Positions 1 to 8,965 are shown, counted from the stretch's first letter. The stretch: DNA of 64,000 nucleotides from Pseudomonas baltica (GCF_031880315.1 NZ_CP134771.1:2728001-2792000), one strand, 5' to 3'. Numbers and translations are program-made. The notes: generated by a model not told the origin, from the letters alone.

Positions 1-1025
1 GCGCCGTACTGTTGTGGAGCCTGGCGACCGGCGCCCACGGGCTGGCCACTTCGGCGGCGGGCTTCATGGTCTGCCGGTTCATCCTCGGCCTGACCGAAGC
101 CGCCAACTACCCGGCCTGCGTGAAGACCACGCGGCTGTGGTTCCCGGCCGGCGAGCGGGCGATCGCAACGGGTATCTTCAACGCCGGCACCAACGTCGGC
201 GCCCTGCTGACGCCGCTGATGCTGCCGCTGATCCTCAGTGTGTGGGGCTGGCAGGCGGCGTTCCTGTGCATTGCCTTCCTGGGGCTGTTCTGGGCAGTGC
301 TGTGGGGCCTGAAATACTTCAATCCCGAAGATCACCCGCGCCTCAGCGAAACCGAGCGCGCCTACGTGATGGGCGAACCCGAGCCGGATCAGCAAGGCGT
401 GCCCTTCCATCGCATCCTGCGCATGCGCGGCACCTGGGCATTCGCCGGGGCCTTCATGTGCACGGCGCCGGTGTTCTGGTTTTACCTGTACTGGCTGCCG
501 CCGTTCCTCAATCAGCAATACAACCTGGGCATCAACGTGACCCAGATGGGCATTCCGCTGATCATCATCTATGTAGCGGCGGACTTTGGCAGCATCGGCG
601 GCGGGATTCTGTCTTCCTGGTTGATCGGCCGCGGCATGCAGCCGGTGAAGGCGCGCCTGGTGTCGATGCTGGTGTTCGCCCTGACCATCATCAGCGTGAT
701 CTTCGCCGCCGGCGCCACCAGCCTATGGGTCGCCGTCGCCGCCATTTCGGTGGCGATCGCCGCGCATCAGGCCTGGACCGCGAATATCTGGAGCGTAGTG
801 ATGGACTACACGCCCAAGCACATGATGAGCACCGTGTTCGGTTTCGGCAGCATGTGCGCGGCAGTGGGTGGGATGTTCATGACCCAGATCGTCGGCTATA
901 TGCTGACCAAGACCAACAACAACTACGCGTTGCTGTTCACGCTGATCCCGGTGATGTACTTCATCGCCCTGAGCTGGCTGTACCTGATGGCGCCACGCAA
1001 GGTGCCGGTGCTGGATCAGGCCTGA
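1..1025 (+). CDS. MFS permease, ACS-type (5' end outside window)
   Basis: This is the C-terminal part of a major facilitator permease; the frame is open to the left edge and ends in TGA at 1023-1025. About 340 residues remain, with at least eight hydrophobic segments. The charged loop after residue ~100 (NPEDHPRLSETERAYV) is typical of the anion:cation symporter branch, which moves organic acids such as hexuronates, galactarate or aromatic acids by proton symport across the inner membrane. It faces the EamA/isomerase operon across a palindrome. The substrate cannot be read from the sequence. An aromatic or hydroaromatic acid is my inference from the nearby IclR, FAD dehydrogenase and pcaGH genes. 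Confidence 0.88.
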   Translation, partial: AVLLWSLATGAHGLATSAAGFMVCRFILGLTEAANYPACVKTTRLWFPAGERAIATGIFNAGTNVGALLTPLMLPLILSVWGWQAAFLCIAFLGLFWAVLWGLKYFNPEDHPRLSETERAYVMGEPEPDQQGVPFHRILRMRGTWAFAGAFMCTAPVFWFYLYWLPPFLNQQYNLGINVTQMGIPLIIIYVAADFGSIGGGILSSWLIGRGMQPVKARLVSMLVFALTIISVIFAAGATSLWVAVAAISVAIAAHQAWTANIWSVVMDYTPKHMMSTVFGFGSMCAAVGGMFMTQIVGYMLTKTNNNYALLFTLIPVMYFIALSWLYLMAPRKVPVLDQA

Positions 1026-1048
1026 TTCTGCGGCAGTCTCGCGGGCCT

Positions 1049-1110
1049 CTTCGCGGGCAAGCCTTGCTTCCACAGGGGTACCCGTGTGGAGGCAAGGCTT
1101 GCCCGCGAAG
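1049..1110. repeat. REP-like intergenic palindrome, copy 1
   Basis: Arms at 1049-1074 and 1085-1110 are complementary over 26 bp with one wobble mismatch, around a 10-nt loop. The arm core CGCGGGCAAGCCTTGC recurs in several other gaps here. It lies between two convergent genes and could end transcription from both sides, although no T-tract follows. Confidence 0.85.
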
Positions 1111-1125
1111 GACGCGCCACACCGC

Positions 1126-2019
1126 TCACATCTTGCGCGATGCCCGCCGCTGCAACCATGCTGCGGCGATACCGCTGGCGCAGATCACCGCAATGCCGAT
1201 CTGCGCGGTCAGGCTCGGCGTGTGGTCGAAAATCAGATATCCCAGGATTCCCGCGAAGACGATCTGCGCATAACCAAAGGGCGCCAATACCGCCGGCGGC
1301 GCGTGGCGGAAGGCTTGGGTCAGAAACAAATGGGCGCCCATCCCGCAGCCGCCCAGCGCCAGCATCAACACCCCGTGCCAGAACGTCGGCCACTGCCAGT
1401 AGAACGGCACGATAGCGCTCATCAGCAGCGTGTTGAAAATGCCCGCAAAGAAATTACTGGTGGTCGGGCTGTCGACCCGCGCCACCAGCCGGGTCAGCAG
1501 TTGATAGAAGCTGAAACACAGTGCCGAACAGAACGGGAGCAGGATCGCCGGCGTGAACAGTTCTCCGCCGGGATGCACGATCACCATCACCCCGCAAAAG
1601 CCCACCAGCACGGCGATCCATTGGCCGGTGCTGACGTTCTCCTTGAGCAGCGGTACCGACAGTGCTGTCACCAGCAAGGGCGCGAGGAAGTTGACCGCAG
1701 TCGCCTCTGCCAGCGGGATGTATTGCAGGGCTGTGACGAACAGCATGCTGGTGCCGAGCAGACACAGCGCGCGCACCACCTGGAGCACCGGACGTTTGGT
1801 GCGCAATACGCGCAAGCCGGACTGCGGCAGGAAGATGCCCATCATCAACAGCGTGTGGATCAGGTAACGCACCCAAATGACCAGCATCACCGGGTAAAAG
1901 CCCGACAGATACTTGGACAACACATCGTGGCCAGCGAACAGCAGAGTCGCTGACAACATCACCAGAATGCCCTTGAAAGGCTGGCTGGTGGCGGTCAACG
2001 ACGTGTTGGTTGTACTCAT
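1126..2019 (-). CDS. EamA/DMT-family membrane transporter
   Basis: A 297-residue polytopic protein with about ten hydrophobic segments in two EamA halves, the usual drug/metabolite transporter size. The first half carries a PLAEATAVNFLAPL-type segment and the second ends in RRASRKM. I chose the ATG at 2019 because it follows the upstream isomerase stop by four bases; an in-frame start at 2091 would overlap that gene. The tight spacing shows one operon with the isomerase, so it may move a substrate or product of that pathway. Direction and substrate are unknown. Confidence 0.9.
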   Translation of the reverse strand: MSTTNTSLTATSQPFKGILVMLSATLLFAGHDVLSKYLSGFYPVMLVIWVRYLIHTLLMMGIFLPQSGLRVLRTKRPVLQVVRALCLLGTSMLFVTALQYIPLAEATAVNFLAPLLVTALSVPLLKENVSTGQWIAVLVGFCGVMVIVHPGGELFTPAILLPFCSALCFSFYQLLTRLVARVDSPTTSNFFAGIFNTLLMSAIVPFYWQWPTFWHGVLMLALGGCGMGAHLFLTQAFRHAPPAVLAPFGYAQIVFAGILGYLIFDHTPSLTAQIGIAVICASGIAAAWLQRRASRKM

Positions 2020-2023
2020 GGGG

Positions 2024-2839
2024 CTATAGACGCTCCAGCACGCGGCGAGTGTGGTCGATGGCCATTTGCGCACGTTGCAGTGCGCTGACACCTTGCTCCA
2101 GCAGGCGTTGCGTAGGGATCTCGAGGCTCAATGGCAGGCTTGGCGGCAGCGCGCGCAGCAAGCCGACAAGGTCGCAGTCGCCCTCCCCCGGAAAACGCCG
2201 CTCCTGCCGCGCCTGGCGCAGGATCTCGGCCATGTCATCGGGCCTGGGGCCAATCACATCACATAATTGCGCATAGCGCATGCGCGAGGGCGACAGTGAA
2301 GCGATCTGTTCAAGACGCGAGCCCGAGCGATCGAAATGAAAGGCGTCGATCAGCACGCAACCGTTTTCGCGGCCGGCGTTTTCGACGACACGTTGCGCAT
2401 CGGTGAAACGCTTGCAGTCGGTCCAGGGCATGAACTCCAGATGCGGATGGATGCCGTAGGGTGCGGCCAGGTCGCAGAGTTCGGCGAAGCGCTCGGTCAT
2501 GCGTTGTTCGTCGGGGTCGTTGCCGGCCACGAGCAACTCGCCAGCGCCGAACTCCGCGCCGGCCGCCAGATGCACCGCGAAGTCGGCGACACGGGTGTCG
2601 GGCTTGAGCCGCAGGATTTCGATGTCCAGCACCTTGATGCCGGTGTCGCGCAGGCGTGCCAGGGTCTGGCGGCGCAGCTCGGCGTCACGCAGCAGAGGGA
2701 AATGATGTTCTTCGAGGGTCGCCGGCTCGGTGCGCAGACCGACATGGCTGTAACCGGCCCGCGCTGCGACTTCGATCATGTCGGGAGGGGACAGCTCGAG
2801 CACGGTGAGCGCGGCGAGGGAGATGATGCGTTGGCTCAT
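2024..2839 (-). CDS. TIM-barrel sugar phosphate isomerase/epimerase-type enzyme
   Basis: A 271-residue protein of the xylose-isomerase-like TIM-barrel family (AP endonuclease 2 superfamily). The metal-ligand pattern is visible: LEFMPW near residue 146, LIDAFHFDRSG near 170, AQLCD near 200 and LSLEIPT near 250. Family members include sugar isomerases, IolE/IolI and 3-dehydroshikimate dehydratases, which form protocatechuate. It is the first gene of an operon with the EamA transporter, and an IclR-type palindrome sits 31 bp before its ATG. A dehydratase or isomerase feeding the nearby pcaGH is possible but is inference from context. Confidence 0.85.
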   Translation of the reverse strand: MSQRIISLAALTVLELSPPDMIEVAARAGYSHVGLRTEPATLEEHHFPLLRDAELRRQTLARLRDTGIKVLDIEILRLKPDTRVADFAVHLAAGAEFGAGELLVAGNDPDEQRMTERFAELCDLAAPYGIHPHLEFMPWTDCKRFTDAQRVVENAGRENGCVLIDAFHFDRSGSRLEQIASLSPSRMRYAQLCDVIGPRPDDMAEILRQARQERRFPGEGDCDLVGLLRALPPSLPLSLEIPTQRLLEQGVSALQRAQMAIDHTRRVLERL

Positions 2840-2869
2840 GGAAGTCTCGAACGGCGAATATTTTTTATT

Positions 2870-2884
2870 TAGAACCTAGTTCCA
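2870..2884. promoter_or_regulatory. Putative IclR operator, isomerase side
   Basis: TAGAACCTAGTTCCA differs at one position from the perfect form TGGAAC-N3-GTTCCA found at 3848-3862, and shares the TGGAA-N5-TTCCA layout known for E. coli IclR. It lies 31 bp upstream of the isomerase ATG, where a bound repressor would block transcription. A second inverted repeat (TTCCAGTT at 2880-2887 with AACTGGGAA at 2895-2903) overlaps it. Confidence 0.6.
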
Positions 2885-2943
2885 GTTTTTTTGCAACTGG
2901 GAAGTAGCGGTCGCTGCTGAGGGCCTTATTGCCCGTTCACACC

Positions 2944-3720
2944 TCAACCAAACATCTCCGACGCCGGGCTGGCATTCGACAGTTCTGCCGCCGCCCCCAC
3001 CAGCACTGCGGACAACTCATGTATGCGCGCCTCCGCAAGGCGCGCAGTCGGCCCCGCCACGCTCAGCACTCCCACTACCTGGCCACTGAGCGGATGGCGT
3101 ACCGCCGCTGCCAACGCTGACATGCCCACCGCCGAGCTTTCGACCACCCAGGCATAGCCGCGCTCACGGGCCAAGCGCAAGCGATCGAGCAGCTCGATAT
3201 TGTTGCGCGGTGCCTGAGGGCCAAAGTCCGCCGGGTCGGCAATGCCCTGAGCCTCGACCAACGCCAACGCTTGGGCATCGCTCAGGTGCGCCAGCCACGC
3301 GTGCCCCGACGCCGTATAGAACAGCGGCGCATCGCGCCCCATGTCCGGGTCGTACCGCAGGCCGGAGCGCGCGCCCTGGGACTTGGCAATCCAGGTCAGG
3401 TGGTCGCCCTCCACCACCCCCAGACGTACCAGCTCGGAGGTTTCCTGGGCCAGGCGATCAAGAATGGGCTGGACGATGTCGGCGCCGCTGTTGGCCAGAT
3501 AACGAAAACCCAGGGCCACGAGTTTGGTCGACAGCTGATAACGGCTGTTATCCGGATTCTGCCGCACGTACCCCAGGCGGATCAGCTCGGCAAGCATGCG
3601 ATGAGCGGCGCTCTTGGGTATCTGCAACTGCTCGGCGAGGGCTTGCATCGGCAGCCCGCGGGCATCACCCGTCAGGCTTTCCAGGAGGCTCAAAGCGCGT
3701 TCTATTTGACTACCAGCCAT
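2944..3720 (-). CDS. IclR-family transcriptional regulator
   Basis: A 258-residue, full-length IclR protein. The N-terminal winged helix (about residues 5-65) contains LQIPKSAAHRMLAELIRLGYV, and the C-terminal effector domain contains the MGRDAPLFYTASGHAWLA segment typical of the family. It sits between the isomerase/EamA operon and the divergent FAD dehydrogenase gene. Matching palindromes precede both units, so it probably controls them and, through the shared intergenic region, itself. The effector is unknown; members near pca genes often respond to aromatic acids. Confidence 0.93.
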   Translation of the reverse strand: MAGSQIERALSLLESLTGDARGLPMQALAEQLQIPKSAAHRMLAELIRLGYVRQNPDNSRYQLSTKLVALGFRYLANSGADIVQPILDRLAQETSELVRLGVVEGDHLTWIAKSQGARSGLRYDPDMGRDAPLFYTASGHAWLAHLSDAQALALVEAQGIADPADFGPQAPRNNIELLDRLRLARERGYAWVVESSAVGMSALAAAVRHPLSGQVVGVLSVAGPTARLAEARIHELSAVLVGAAAELSNASPASEMFG

Positions 3721-3847
3721 GGTTCAACGGAGTCCGGTCAATGATGAATAACCCCTCGCTACAGAGGTGAAAGGCAAGTGATGTGCGATCTTCGAACACT
3801 TGCGGCGGCCCGCCTCTTGGCGATCGGCCACTCGCAACCATAGAATA

Positions 3848-3862
3848 TGGAACTCGGTTCCA
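3848..3862. promoter_or_regulatory. Putative IclR operator, dehydrogenase side
   Basis: TGGAACTCGGTTCCA is a perfect inverted repeat with 6-bp half sites and a 3-bp centre. It lies in the divergent region between the IclR gene (start at 3720) and the FAD dehydrogenase (start at 3915), so one site could control both promoters. Confidence 0.65.
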
Positions 3863-3914
3863 CAATACTACAACATCCGCCCCCAAGCCGAACCGAGTGC
3901 GAGGAGCAATGTTG

Positions 3915-5633
3915 ATGTCTGCCCGCCCAGTGATACGCGCCACCGTCGATTGTGACGTGCTGGTGATCGGTTCCGGCGCCGCCGGCTTGGCCTGCGCCGT
4001 GACGGCCGCCTGGCATGGCCAAAAGGTGATTCTGGTCGAGAAAGACCCAGTGTTCGGCGGCGCCACCGCCTGGTCCGGTGGCTGGATGTGGGTGCCGCGC
4101 AATCCGCTGGCGCAACGCGCCGGCATCAACGAAGACCCGGCCGCGCCTCGCACCTATCTCGAACACGAGCTTGGCGAACATTTCGACGCCGCGCGGGTCG
4201 ATGCCTTTCTGCACGCGGCGCCGCACATGGTGTCGTTCTTCGAGCGCCACACCGCGCTGCAATTCGCCGATGGTAACGGTATCGCCGACATCCATGGCGA
4301 TACGCCCGGCGCCGGCACCGGAGGCCGCTCGGTGATCGCCGCGCCCTACAACGCCTATCAGCTGGGCAGCCTGCTCAAACGGCTGCGCCGCACGATGCGC
4401 GAGACTTCGTTCCTAGGCATGCCGATCATGGCCGGCGCCGACCTCACCGCCTTCCTGACCCTGACCCGCTCGTGGCGCTCGGCGCTGCATGTGGGCAAGC
4501 GCTTGACTCGGCATCTACTGGGCCTGGCCATTAAGGGTCGGGCCACGCATCTGGTCAATGGTGTGGCGCTGGTGGCGCGGTTGGCCAAATCGGCTGAGGA
4601 CTTGGGCGTGCTGCTGTGGGAATCGGCGCCGGTTACCGAGCTGATCCACGAACAAAACCGTGTCGCCGGGGCCCACATCGATACGCCAAAAGGCCCCGTG
4701 GCGATCCGCGCGCGCAAGGCCGTGGTCCTCGCAACCGGGGGCTTCGCCAACGATATCGAGCGGCGCAAGGCACTGTTCCCCCGCACGCCGACCGGTGCAG
4801 AACACTTGGCATTGCCGCCGTTGGGCGCCAATGGCGACGGCCTGCGCCTGGGCGAAAGCGTCGGCGCGCAAGTGGCCACCGACCTCGCCTCGCCCGTGGC
4901 CTGGTGCCCGGTCTCGGCGGTGCCCTACGCCGATGGCAGTGTCGGGCATTTCCCGCACATCATCGAGCGTGGCAAACCGGGGATCATCGGCGTGCTGGCC
5001 AACGGCAAGCGTTTCGTCAATGAAGCCGGCGGCTACTACGATTACGCCAAGGCCATGGTCGAGGCCGCGCCCGGTGAAGAAGTCGCCTCATGGCTGATCT
5101 GCAGCCAGCCGTTCCAGCGCCGTTATGGGCTGGGTATCTCGCGGCCCTTCCCCATTCCGGTGGCCCCTTATGTGCGCTCCGGCTACCTGAAGATCGGCAA
5201 CACGATCACCGAGCTGGCCCACGCCTGCGGTATCGATGCCGAGGGCCTGAATGCCACGGTCAGTGAATTCAACCGCCACGCTCGGCTGGGCGAAGACCCT
5301 GAATTCGGCCGCGGCAGCACAGCCTATAACCGCAAGCAGGGTGACGCGTTGCACACACCCAATCCCTGCGTCGCGCCTATCGAGCAAGGGCCGTTCTATG
5401 CAGTCAAGGTCCGGCCGGGCAGCTTCGGCACCTTCGCCGGGCTCAAGACCAACGCGCACGGGCAGGTGCTGGATGCCGACGGCCAGGCCATTGCCGGCCT
5501 CTACGCCGCCGGCACTGATATGGCCAGCGTCATGGGCGGCCACTACCCGGCGGGCGGTATCAATCTCGGCCCAGCCCTCACCTTCGGCTACATCGCGGCA
5601 CGCCATATCGCCGGCGTTTGTGCTTATGAATAG
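3915..5633 (+). CDS. FAD-dependent dehydrogenase, fumarate reductase / ketosteroid dehydrogenase-like
   Basis: A 572-residue flavoprotein of the FAD_binding_2 family. The dinucleotide-binding motif VIGSGAAGLACAV is near residues 15-27 and is followed by the GGATAWSGGWMWVPRN segment typical of 3-ketosteroid-delta1-dehydrogenase-like enzymes. The C-terminal FAD segment MASVMGGHYPAGGINLGPALTFG is present. Members dehydrogenate or reduce C-C bonds next to a carbonyl. I prefer the ATG at 3915 because GGAG at 3903-3906 gives an 8-nt spacing; ATG 3909 is the alternative. The aldo/keto reductase follows 36 bp downstream, probably in the same transcript. The substrate is not deducible. Confidence 0.88.
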   Translation: MSARPVIRATVDCDVLVIGSGAAGLACAVTAAWHGQKVILVEKDPVFGGATAWSGGWMWVPRNPLAQRAGINEDPAAPRTYLEHELGEHFDAARVDAFLHAAPHMVSFFERHTALQFADGNGIADIHGDTPGAGTGGRSVIAAPYNAYQLGSLLKRLRRTMRETSFLGMPIMAGADLTAFLTLTRSWRSALHVGKRLTRHLLGLAIKGRATHLVNGVALVARLAKSAEDLGVLLWESAPVTELIHEQNRVAGAHIDTPKGPVAIRARKAVVLATGGFANDIERRKALFPRTPTGAEHLALPPLGANGDGLRLGESVGAQVATDLASPVAWCPVSAVPYADGSVGHFPHIIERGKPGIIGVLANGKRFVNEAGGYYDYAKAMVEAAPGEEVASWLICSQPFQRRYGLGISRPFPIPVAPYVRSGYLKIGNTITELAHACGIDAEGLNATVSEFNRHARLGEDPEFGRGSTAYNRKQGDALHTPNPCVAPIEQGPFYAVKVRPGSFGTFAGLKTNAHGQVLDADGQAIAGLYAAGTDMASVMGGHYPAGGINLGPALTFGYIAARHIAGVCAYE

Positions 5634-5669
5634 CCGCCGGTGCCCGTTACCCGTCACAAGGAGATCAAC

Positions 5670-6494
5670 GTGGACAACATCACCAACAAGCTGAACCTGA
5701 AAATGCCCAAGCTGGGCCTCGGCACCTGGCCCATGCTCGGCGATGAATGCACCGATGCCGTGGTGCAAGCGCTGGAACTGGGCTATCGGCACATCGACAC
5801 CGCCGCCGGTTACAACAACGAAGCCGCAGTGGGCAAGGCGCTGGAGCAGTCGAGGGTGGCGCGCGAGCAGATCCACGTGACCAGCAAGGTCTGGTGGGAC
5901 AAGTTGCAGCCGGCCGACATGCGCGCTTCGTTCGAGGCCACCCTCCATGCGCTGCGCAGCGATTACGTCGATCTGTTCCTGATCCACTGGCCGGGCAAGG
6001 ACTGGGACCTGCCCAAGACCATCGAGACGCTGGTGTCGTTCAAGGAAAACGGCAGGGCACGCAATATCGGCGTGGCCAACTTCCCGCTGCCGCTGCTTAA
6101 AAAGGTAGTCGAGGAGCTGAATGCGCCGCTGGCCGCCATCCAGGTGGAGTACCACGTGACGCTGGGGCAGACCGCGCTGCTCGACTACGCCCGCCAGCAC
6201 GATATGGCGCTGACCGCGTATAGCCCGTTGGTGCGCAACAAGGTATCGCAGATCGCCGAGCTACAGCAGATCGCCGCCAAGCACGGGGTGCTGCCGACGC
6301 AGGTGGCGTTGAAGTGGCTGCTGGATCAGGCGAATGTGGCGGCGATTCCGAAGGCCGCCAGCCAGGCCAACCAGCGGAACAATCTTGAGGCGTTGAAGGT
6401 GCAGCTGGATGATGAGGATCGGGCGCTGATTGCAGGGTTGCCGAAGAATCAGCGGCTGGTGAACCCGGATTTCGCGCCGCAGTGGGATGCCTGA
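5670..6494 (+). CDS. Aldo/keto reductase, DkgB-like
   Basis: A 274-residue NADPH-dependent aldo/keto reductase close to 2,5-diketo-gluconate reductases. The catalytic tetrad is visible as Asp43 and Tyr48 (HIDTAAGYNNE), Lys73 (VTSKVWWD) and His106 (LIHWPG). The C-terminal IPKAASQANQRNN segment binds the cofactor phosphate. The GTG at 5670 is chosen because AAGGAG (5658-5663) precedes it by 6 nt; an upstream in-frame GTG at 5640 lacks such a site. It probably forms an operon with the FAD dehydrogenase and reduces a carbonyl in the same pathway. Confidence 0.9.
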   Translation: MDNITNKLNLKMPKLGLGTWPMLGDECTDAVVQALELGYRHIDTAAGYNNEAAVGKALEQSRVAREQIHVTSKVWWDKLQPADMRASFEATLHALRSDYVDLFLIHWPGKDWDLPKTIETLVSFKENGRARNIGVANFPLPLLKKVVEELNAPLAAIQVEYHVTLGQTALLDYARQHDMALTAYSPLVRNKVSQIAELQQIAAKHGVLPTQVALKWLLDQANVAAIPKAASQANQRNNLEALKVQLDDEDRALIAGLPKNQRLVNPDFAPQWDA

Positions 6495-6507
6495 CAGCAT
6501 TGACTGC

Positions 6508-6530
6508 CGCGAGGGGCTTGCCCCCTCGCG
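6508..6530. terminator. Hairpin between convergent genes
   Basis: CGCGAGGGG (6508-6516) pairs perfectly with CCCCTCGCG (6522-6530) across a 5-nt loop. It lies between the aldo/keto reductase and pcaG stops. There is no U-tract, so it may act by pausing or as a 3' stabiliser. Confidence 0.55.
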
Positions 6531-6540
6531 ACATCATCGA

Positions 6541-7146
6541 TCAAAAATCGAAAAACACAGTCTCGCCTTCGCCCTGAATACGAATGTCGAAACGATAGGC
6601 CAGTTGGCCGTCGACTTCGCAACGCTTGGCGATCAACGTTTCGCGGCGGGCCGGTTGCTCGATCAGGTTGAGGATCGGGCATTTGCCGTTGGCTTCGGCT
6701 TCATCCTCGAAGTACAGGCGCGTTTGCAGGTGGATGTTGATCCCCCGGGCGAACAGGCTGACGTTGATGTGCGGCGCCATCGGCACACCGGCGCTGGTGG
6801 TGACCACGCCCGGCTTGATGGTGTTCAGCGTCCACTCACCGGCATCGAAGGTGGTCGCCGTGCGGCCGAAGCTGTTGAAGGCGTTTTCCTGGTTGTATTC
6901 GGGCTGATAGCGGCCTTGATGGTCCGCCTGCCAGAACTCCAGGAACGAATCGCGCACCAGGTGGCCATTGCCGTCGTAGACGTTGCCCAGCAACAGGATG
7001 TGTTCGCCGGGCGCCTCGGGCTTGGCCAGGCGGTTCCACAGTTCCTGCTCCCGCGGTGGCAGGCCGGCGACCGCCAGGGCCAGGCCGATATGCACGTAGG
7101 GGCCGGCGGTCTGCGAAGGGGTTTCATTCAGCAATTGAATAGGCAT
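6541..7146 (-). CDS. pcaG: Protocatechuate 3,4-dioxygenase, alpha subunit
   Basis: A 201-residue subunit of the intradiol dioxygenase that opens protocatechuate to 3-carboxy-cis,cis-muconate, the entry step of the beta-ketoadipate pathway. TPSQTAGPYVHIGLA near the N-terminus and LEFWQADHQGRYQPEYN are typical. As known for alpha subunits, the iron ligands sit on beta. The ATG at 7146 lies 13 bp after the pcaH stop. An upstream in-frame start at 7209 would overlap pcaH and is less likely. It is co-transcribed with pcaH. Confidence 0.95.
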   Translation of the reverse strand: MPIQLLNETPSQTAGPYVHIGLALAVAGLPPREQELWNRLAKPEAPGEHILLLGNVYDGNGHLVRDSFLEFWQADHQGRYQPEYNQENAFNSFGRTATTFDAGEWTLNTIKPGVVTTSAGVPMAPHINVSLFARGINIHLQTRLYFEDEAEANGKCPILNLIEQPARRETLIAKRCEVDGQLAYRFDIRIQGEGETVFFDF

Positions 7147-7159
7147 GAGCGTGTCCCCC

Positions 7160-7879
7160 TCAACGGTTTTCAAAGTGCGTCTTGCGCTGACCGCGCAACA
7201 CGATGTCAAAGCGATAGGCCAGGCAATCCATCGGATTGGCGTGGGCCATGTCGAGCCTGGCGATCAGACTCTGTACCGCTTCAGGGTTGGCGATCGACTT
7301 GACGATCGGGCACATCGGGATCAGCGGATCACCTTCGAAATACAGCTGGGTGATCAGACGCGTGGAGATCGACGGGCCGCTCACCGACACGTGAATGTGC
7401 GCCGGGCGCCAATCGTTCGGGCCGTTGCGCCACGGGTACGGGCCCGGCTTGATGGTGCGGAAGTTGTAATAGCCTTCGCTGTCGGTGAGCATGCGGCCGA
7501 CACCGCCGAAGTTAGGATCGAGCGGCGCCAGGTAGCGGTCGTTCTTGTGGCGATAACGCCCACCGGCATTGGCCTGCCAGATCTCGACCAGGGTGTGCGG
7601 CAATGGCTTGCCGTACTGATCGCACACGCGGCCGGCAAGGATGATGCGCTCGCCGATGGGCAGGCCGCCATTGTTGAAGTTGAGCAGCAGGTCGTGGTCG
7701 TGCTCACCGAACTTAAGGTGCGAGAAGTCGGGGCCGGTGGATTCGCTGGCAGTTTGCGGGATGCTGACCAAGGCCTGGCGCGGTGAACGCGGCACAGAGG
7801 TCTTGTAGTCGGGGGTCAAGGCTTTGGGGTGCCAGTTACGGTCACGGATTACGAAACGACTAGTGTCTTGATCAGACAT
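7160..7879 (-). CDS. pcaH: Protocatechuate 3,4-dioxygenase, beta subunit
   Basis: A 239-residue catalytic subunit of the same enzyme. All four Fe(III) ligands are present: Tyr109 (GGRYR), Tyr148 (GPYPW), His161 and His163 (AHIHVSV), at the spacing of the P. putida enzyme. [11 protein letters not shown] and [14 protein letters not shown] are hallmark segments. The order pcaH-pcaG matches other pseudomonads. No pcaQ-type LysR regulator is adjacent, so control may come from elsewhere or from the promoter at 7880-8040, shared with the divergent metalloprotease gene. Confidence 0.97.
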   Translation of the reverse strand: MSDQDTSRFVIRDRNWHPKALTPDYKTSVPRSPRQALVSIPQTASESTGPDFSHLKFGEHDHDLLLNFNNGGLPIGERIILAGRVCDQYGKPLPHTLVEIWQANAGGRYRHKNDRYLAPLDPNFGGVGRMLTDSEGYYNFRTIKPGPYPWRNGPNDWRPAHIHVSVSGPSISTRLITQLYFEGDPLIPMCPIVKSIANPEAVQSLIARLDMAHANPMDCLAYRFDIVLRGQRKTHFENR

Positions 7880-8043
7880 GTCGATCTCCTGTTATTTGAT
7901 TTATTGAGAGCTTTTGCTGTCATACAAAGCCCACGGTCAGGCTTGGTACTAGTCTCAGGGAAAACATCCCGGGCCGATACTGAAAATAACCCTCGCATAC
8001 ATAACCGTATGGTTATGGATAACCCGAATAAAAGGATCTAGCC

Positions 8044-8937
8044 ATGCTCTGGAAAAAAGGCCGGCGCAGCGACAATGTGGTGGACGAGCGCGGCGACGAT
8101 GGCGGCGGCAGCGGTGGTGGCGGCTTTCGCATGGGCGGCAAGGGCCTGAGCCTGGGCGCAGTGGTGTTGATCGTCGGTTTCGGCCTGTTGACCGGGCAGG
8201 ACCCGATGCAGATCCTCGGCCAACTGACCGGGCAGATGACCCAGCAGCAGAGCGCCCCAGCCCCGCAAACACGAAGCGCACCGCCGGCCAACGATCAGCA
8301 GGCCGAATTCGTGCGCTCGATTCTTGGCGATACCGAGGACACGTGGCAGGCGATCTTCCAGCAAGCCGGCAAGCAGTACCGCGATCCCAAGCTGGTGCTC
8401 TTCAGCGGGCGCGTCAACTCAGCGTGCGGGCTGGCCAGCTCGGCTACTGGCCCGTTCTATTGCCCGGCCGATCAGCAGGTGTATCTGGACATGTCGTTCT
8501 TTGACGAAATGTCTCGGCGGTTCTCAGCCTCCGGGGATTTCGCTCAGGCTTACGTGATCGCCCATGAGGTCGGCCATCATGTGCAAACGTTGCTCGGGGT
8601 GTCCGCCCAGGTCGATGCGGCACGCCAACGCGGGCAACGGATGGAAGGCGATGGTGGCTTGCTGGTGCGCCAGGAGCTACAGGCTGACTGCCTGGCCGGG
8701 GTGTGGGCCAACCACGCTCAACAGCGTCTGAACTGGCTGGAGCCGGGGGATATAGAAGAAGCGCTGAATGCCGCCAATGCGATTGGTGATGATCGGCTGC
8801 AGCAGCAGGGTCAAGGGCGCGTGGTGCCGGATTCGTTCACCCACGGTACCTCGGCGCAGCGGGTGCGCTGGTTCAAGGCGGGGTTTGCGCAGGGCCAGAT
8901 AGGGCAGTGCGATACGTTCAAGGCGAAGAGTTTGTAG
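8044..8937 (+). CDS. YpfJ-family zinc metallopeptidase
   Basis: A 297-residue membrane-anchored protein of the neutral zinc metallopeptidase family (YpfJ/KPN_02809). A charged Gly-rich N-terminus is followed by one transmembrane segment (about 36-50), a Pro/Gln linker and the peptidase domain. HEVGH at 174-178 is the HExxH zinc site, and a Glu/Asp-rich QELQADCLAG segment follows. AAAGGA lies 7 nt before the ATG. The physiological substrate of the family is not known. It is monocistronic and divergent from pcaH. Confidence 0.9.
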   Translation: MLWKKGRRSDNVVDERGDDGGGSGGGGFRMGGKGLSLGAVVLIVGFGLLTGQDPMQILGQLTGQMTQQQSAPAPQTRSAPPANDQQAEFVRSILGDTEDTWQAIFQQAGKQYRDPKLVLFSGRVNSACGLASSATGPFYCPADQQVYLDMSFFDEMSRRFSASGDFAQAYVIAHEVGHHVQTLLGVSAQVDAARQRGQRMEGDGGLLVRQELQADCLAGVWANHAQQRLNWLEPGDIEEALNAANAIGDDRLQQQGQGRVVPDSFTHGTSAQRVRWFKAGFAQGQIGQCDTFKAKSL

Positions 8938-8965
8938 CTTAGTTATGCGGCGTTGCTCCCGGCCT

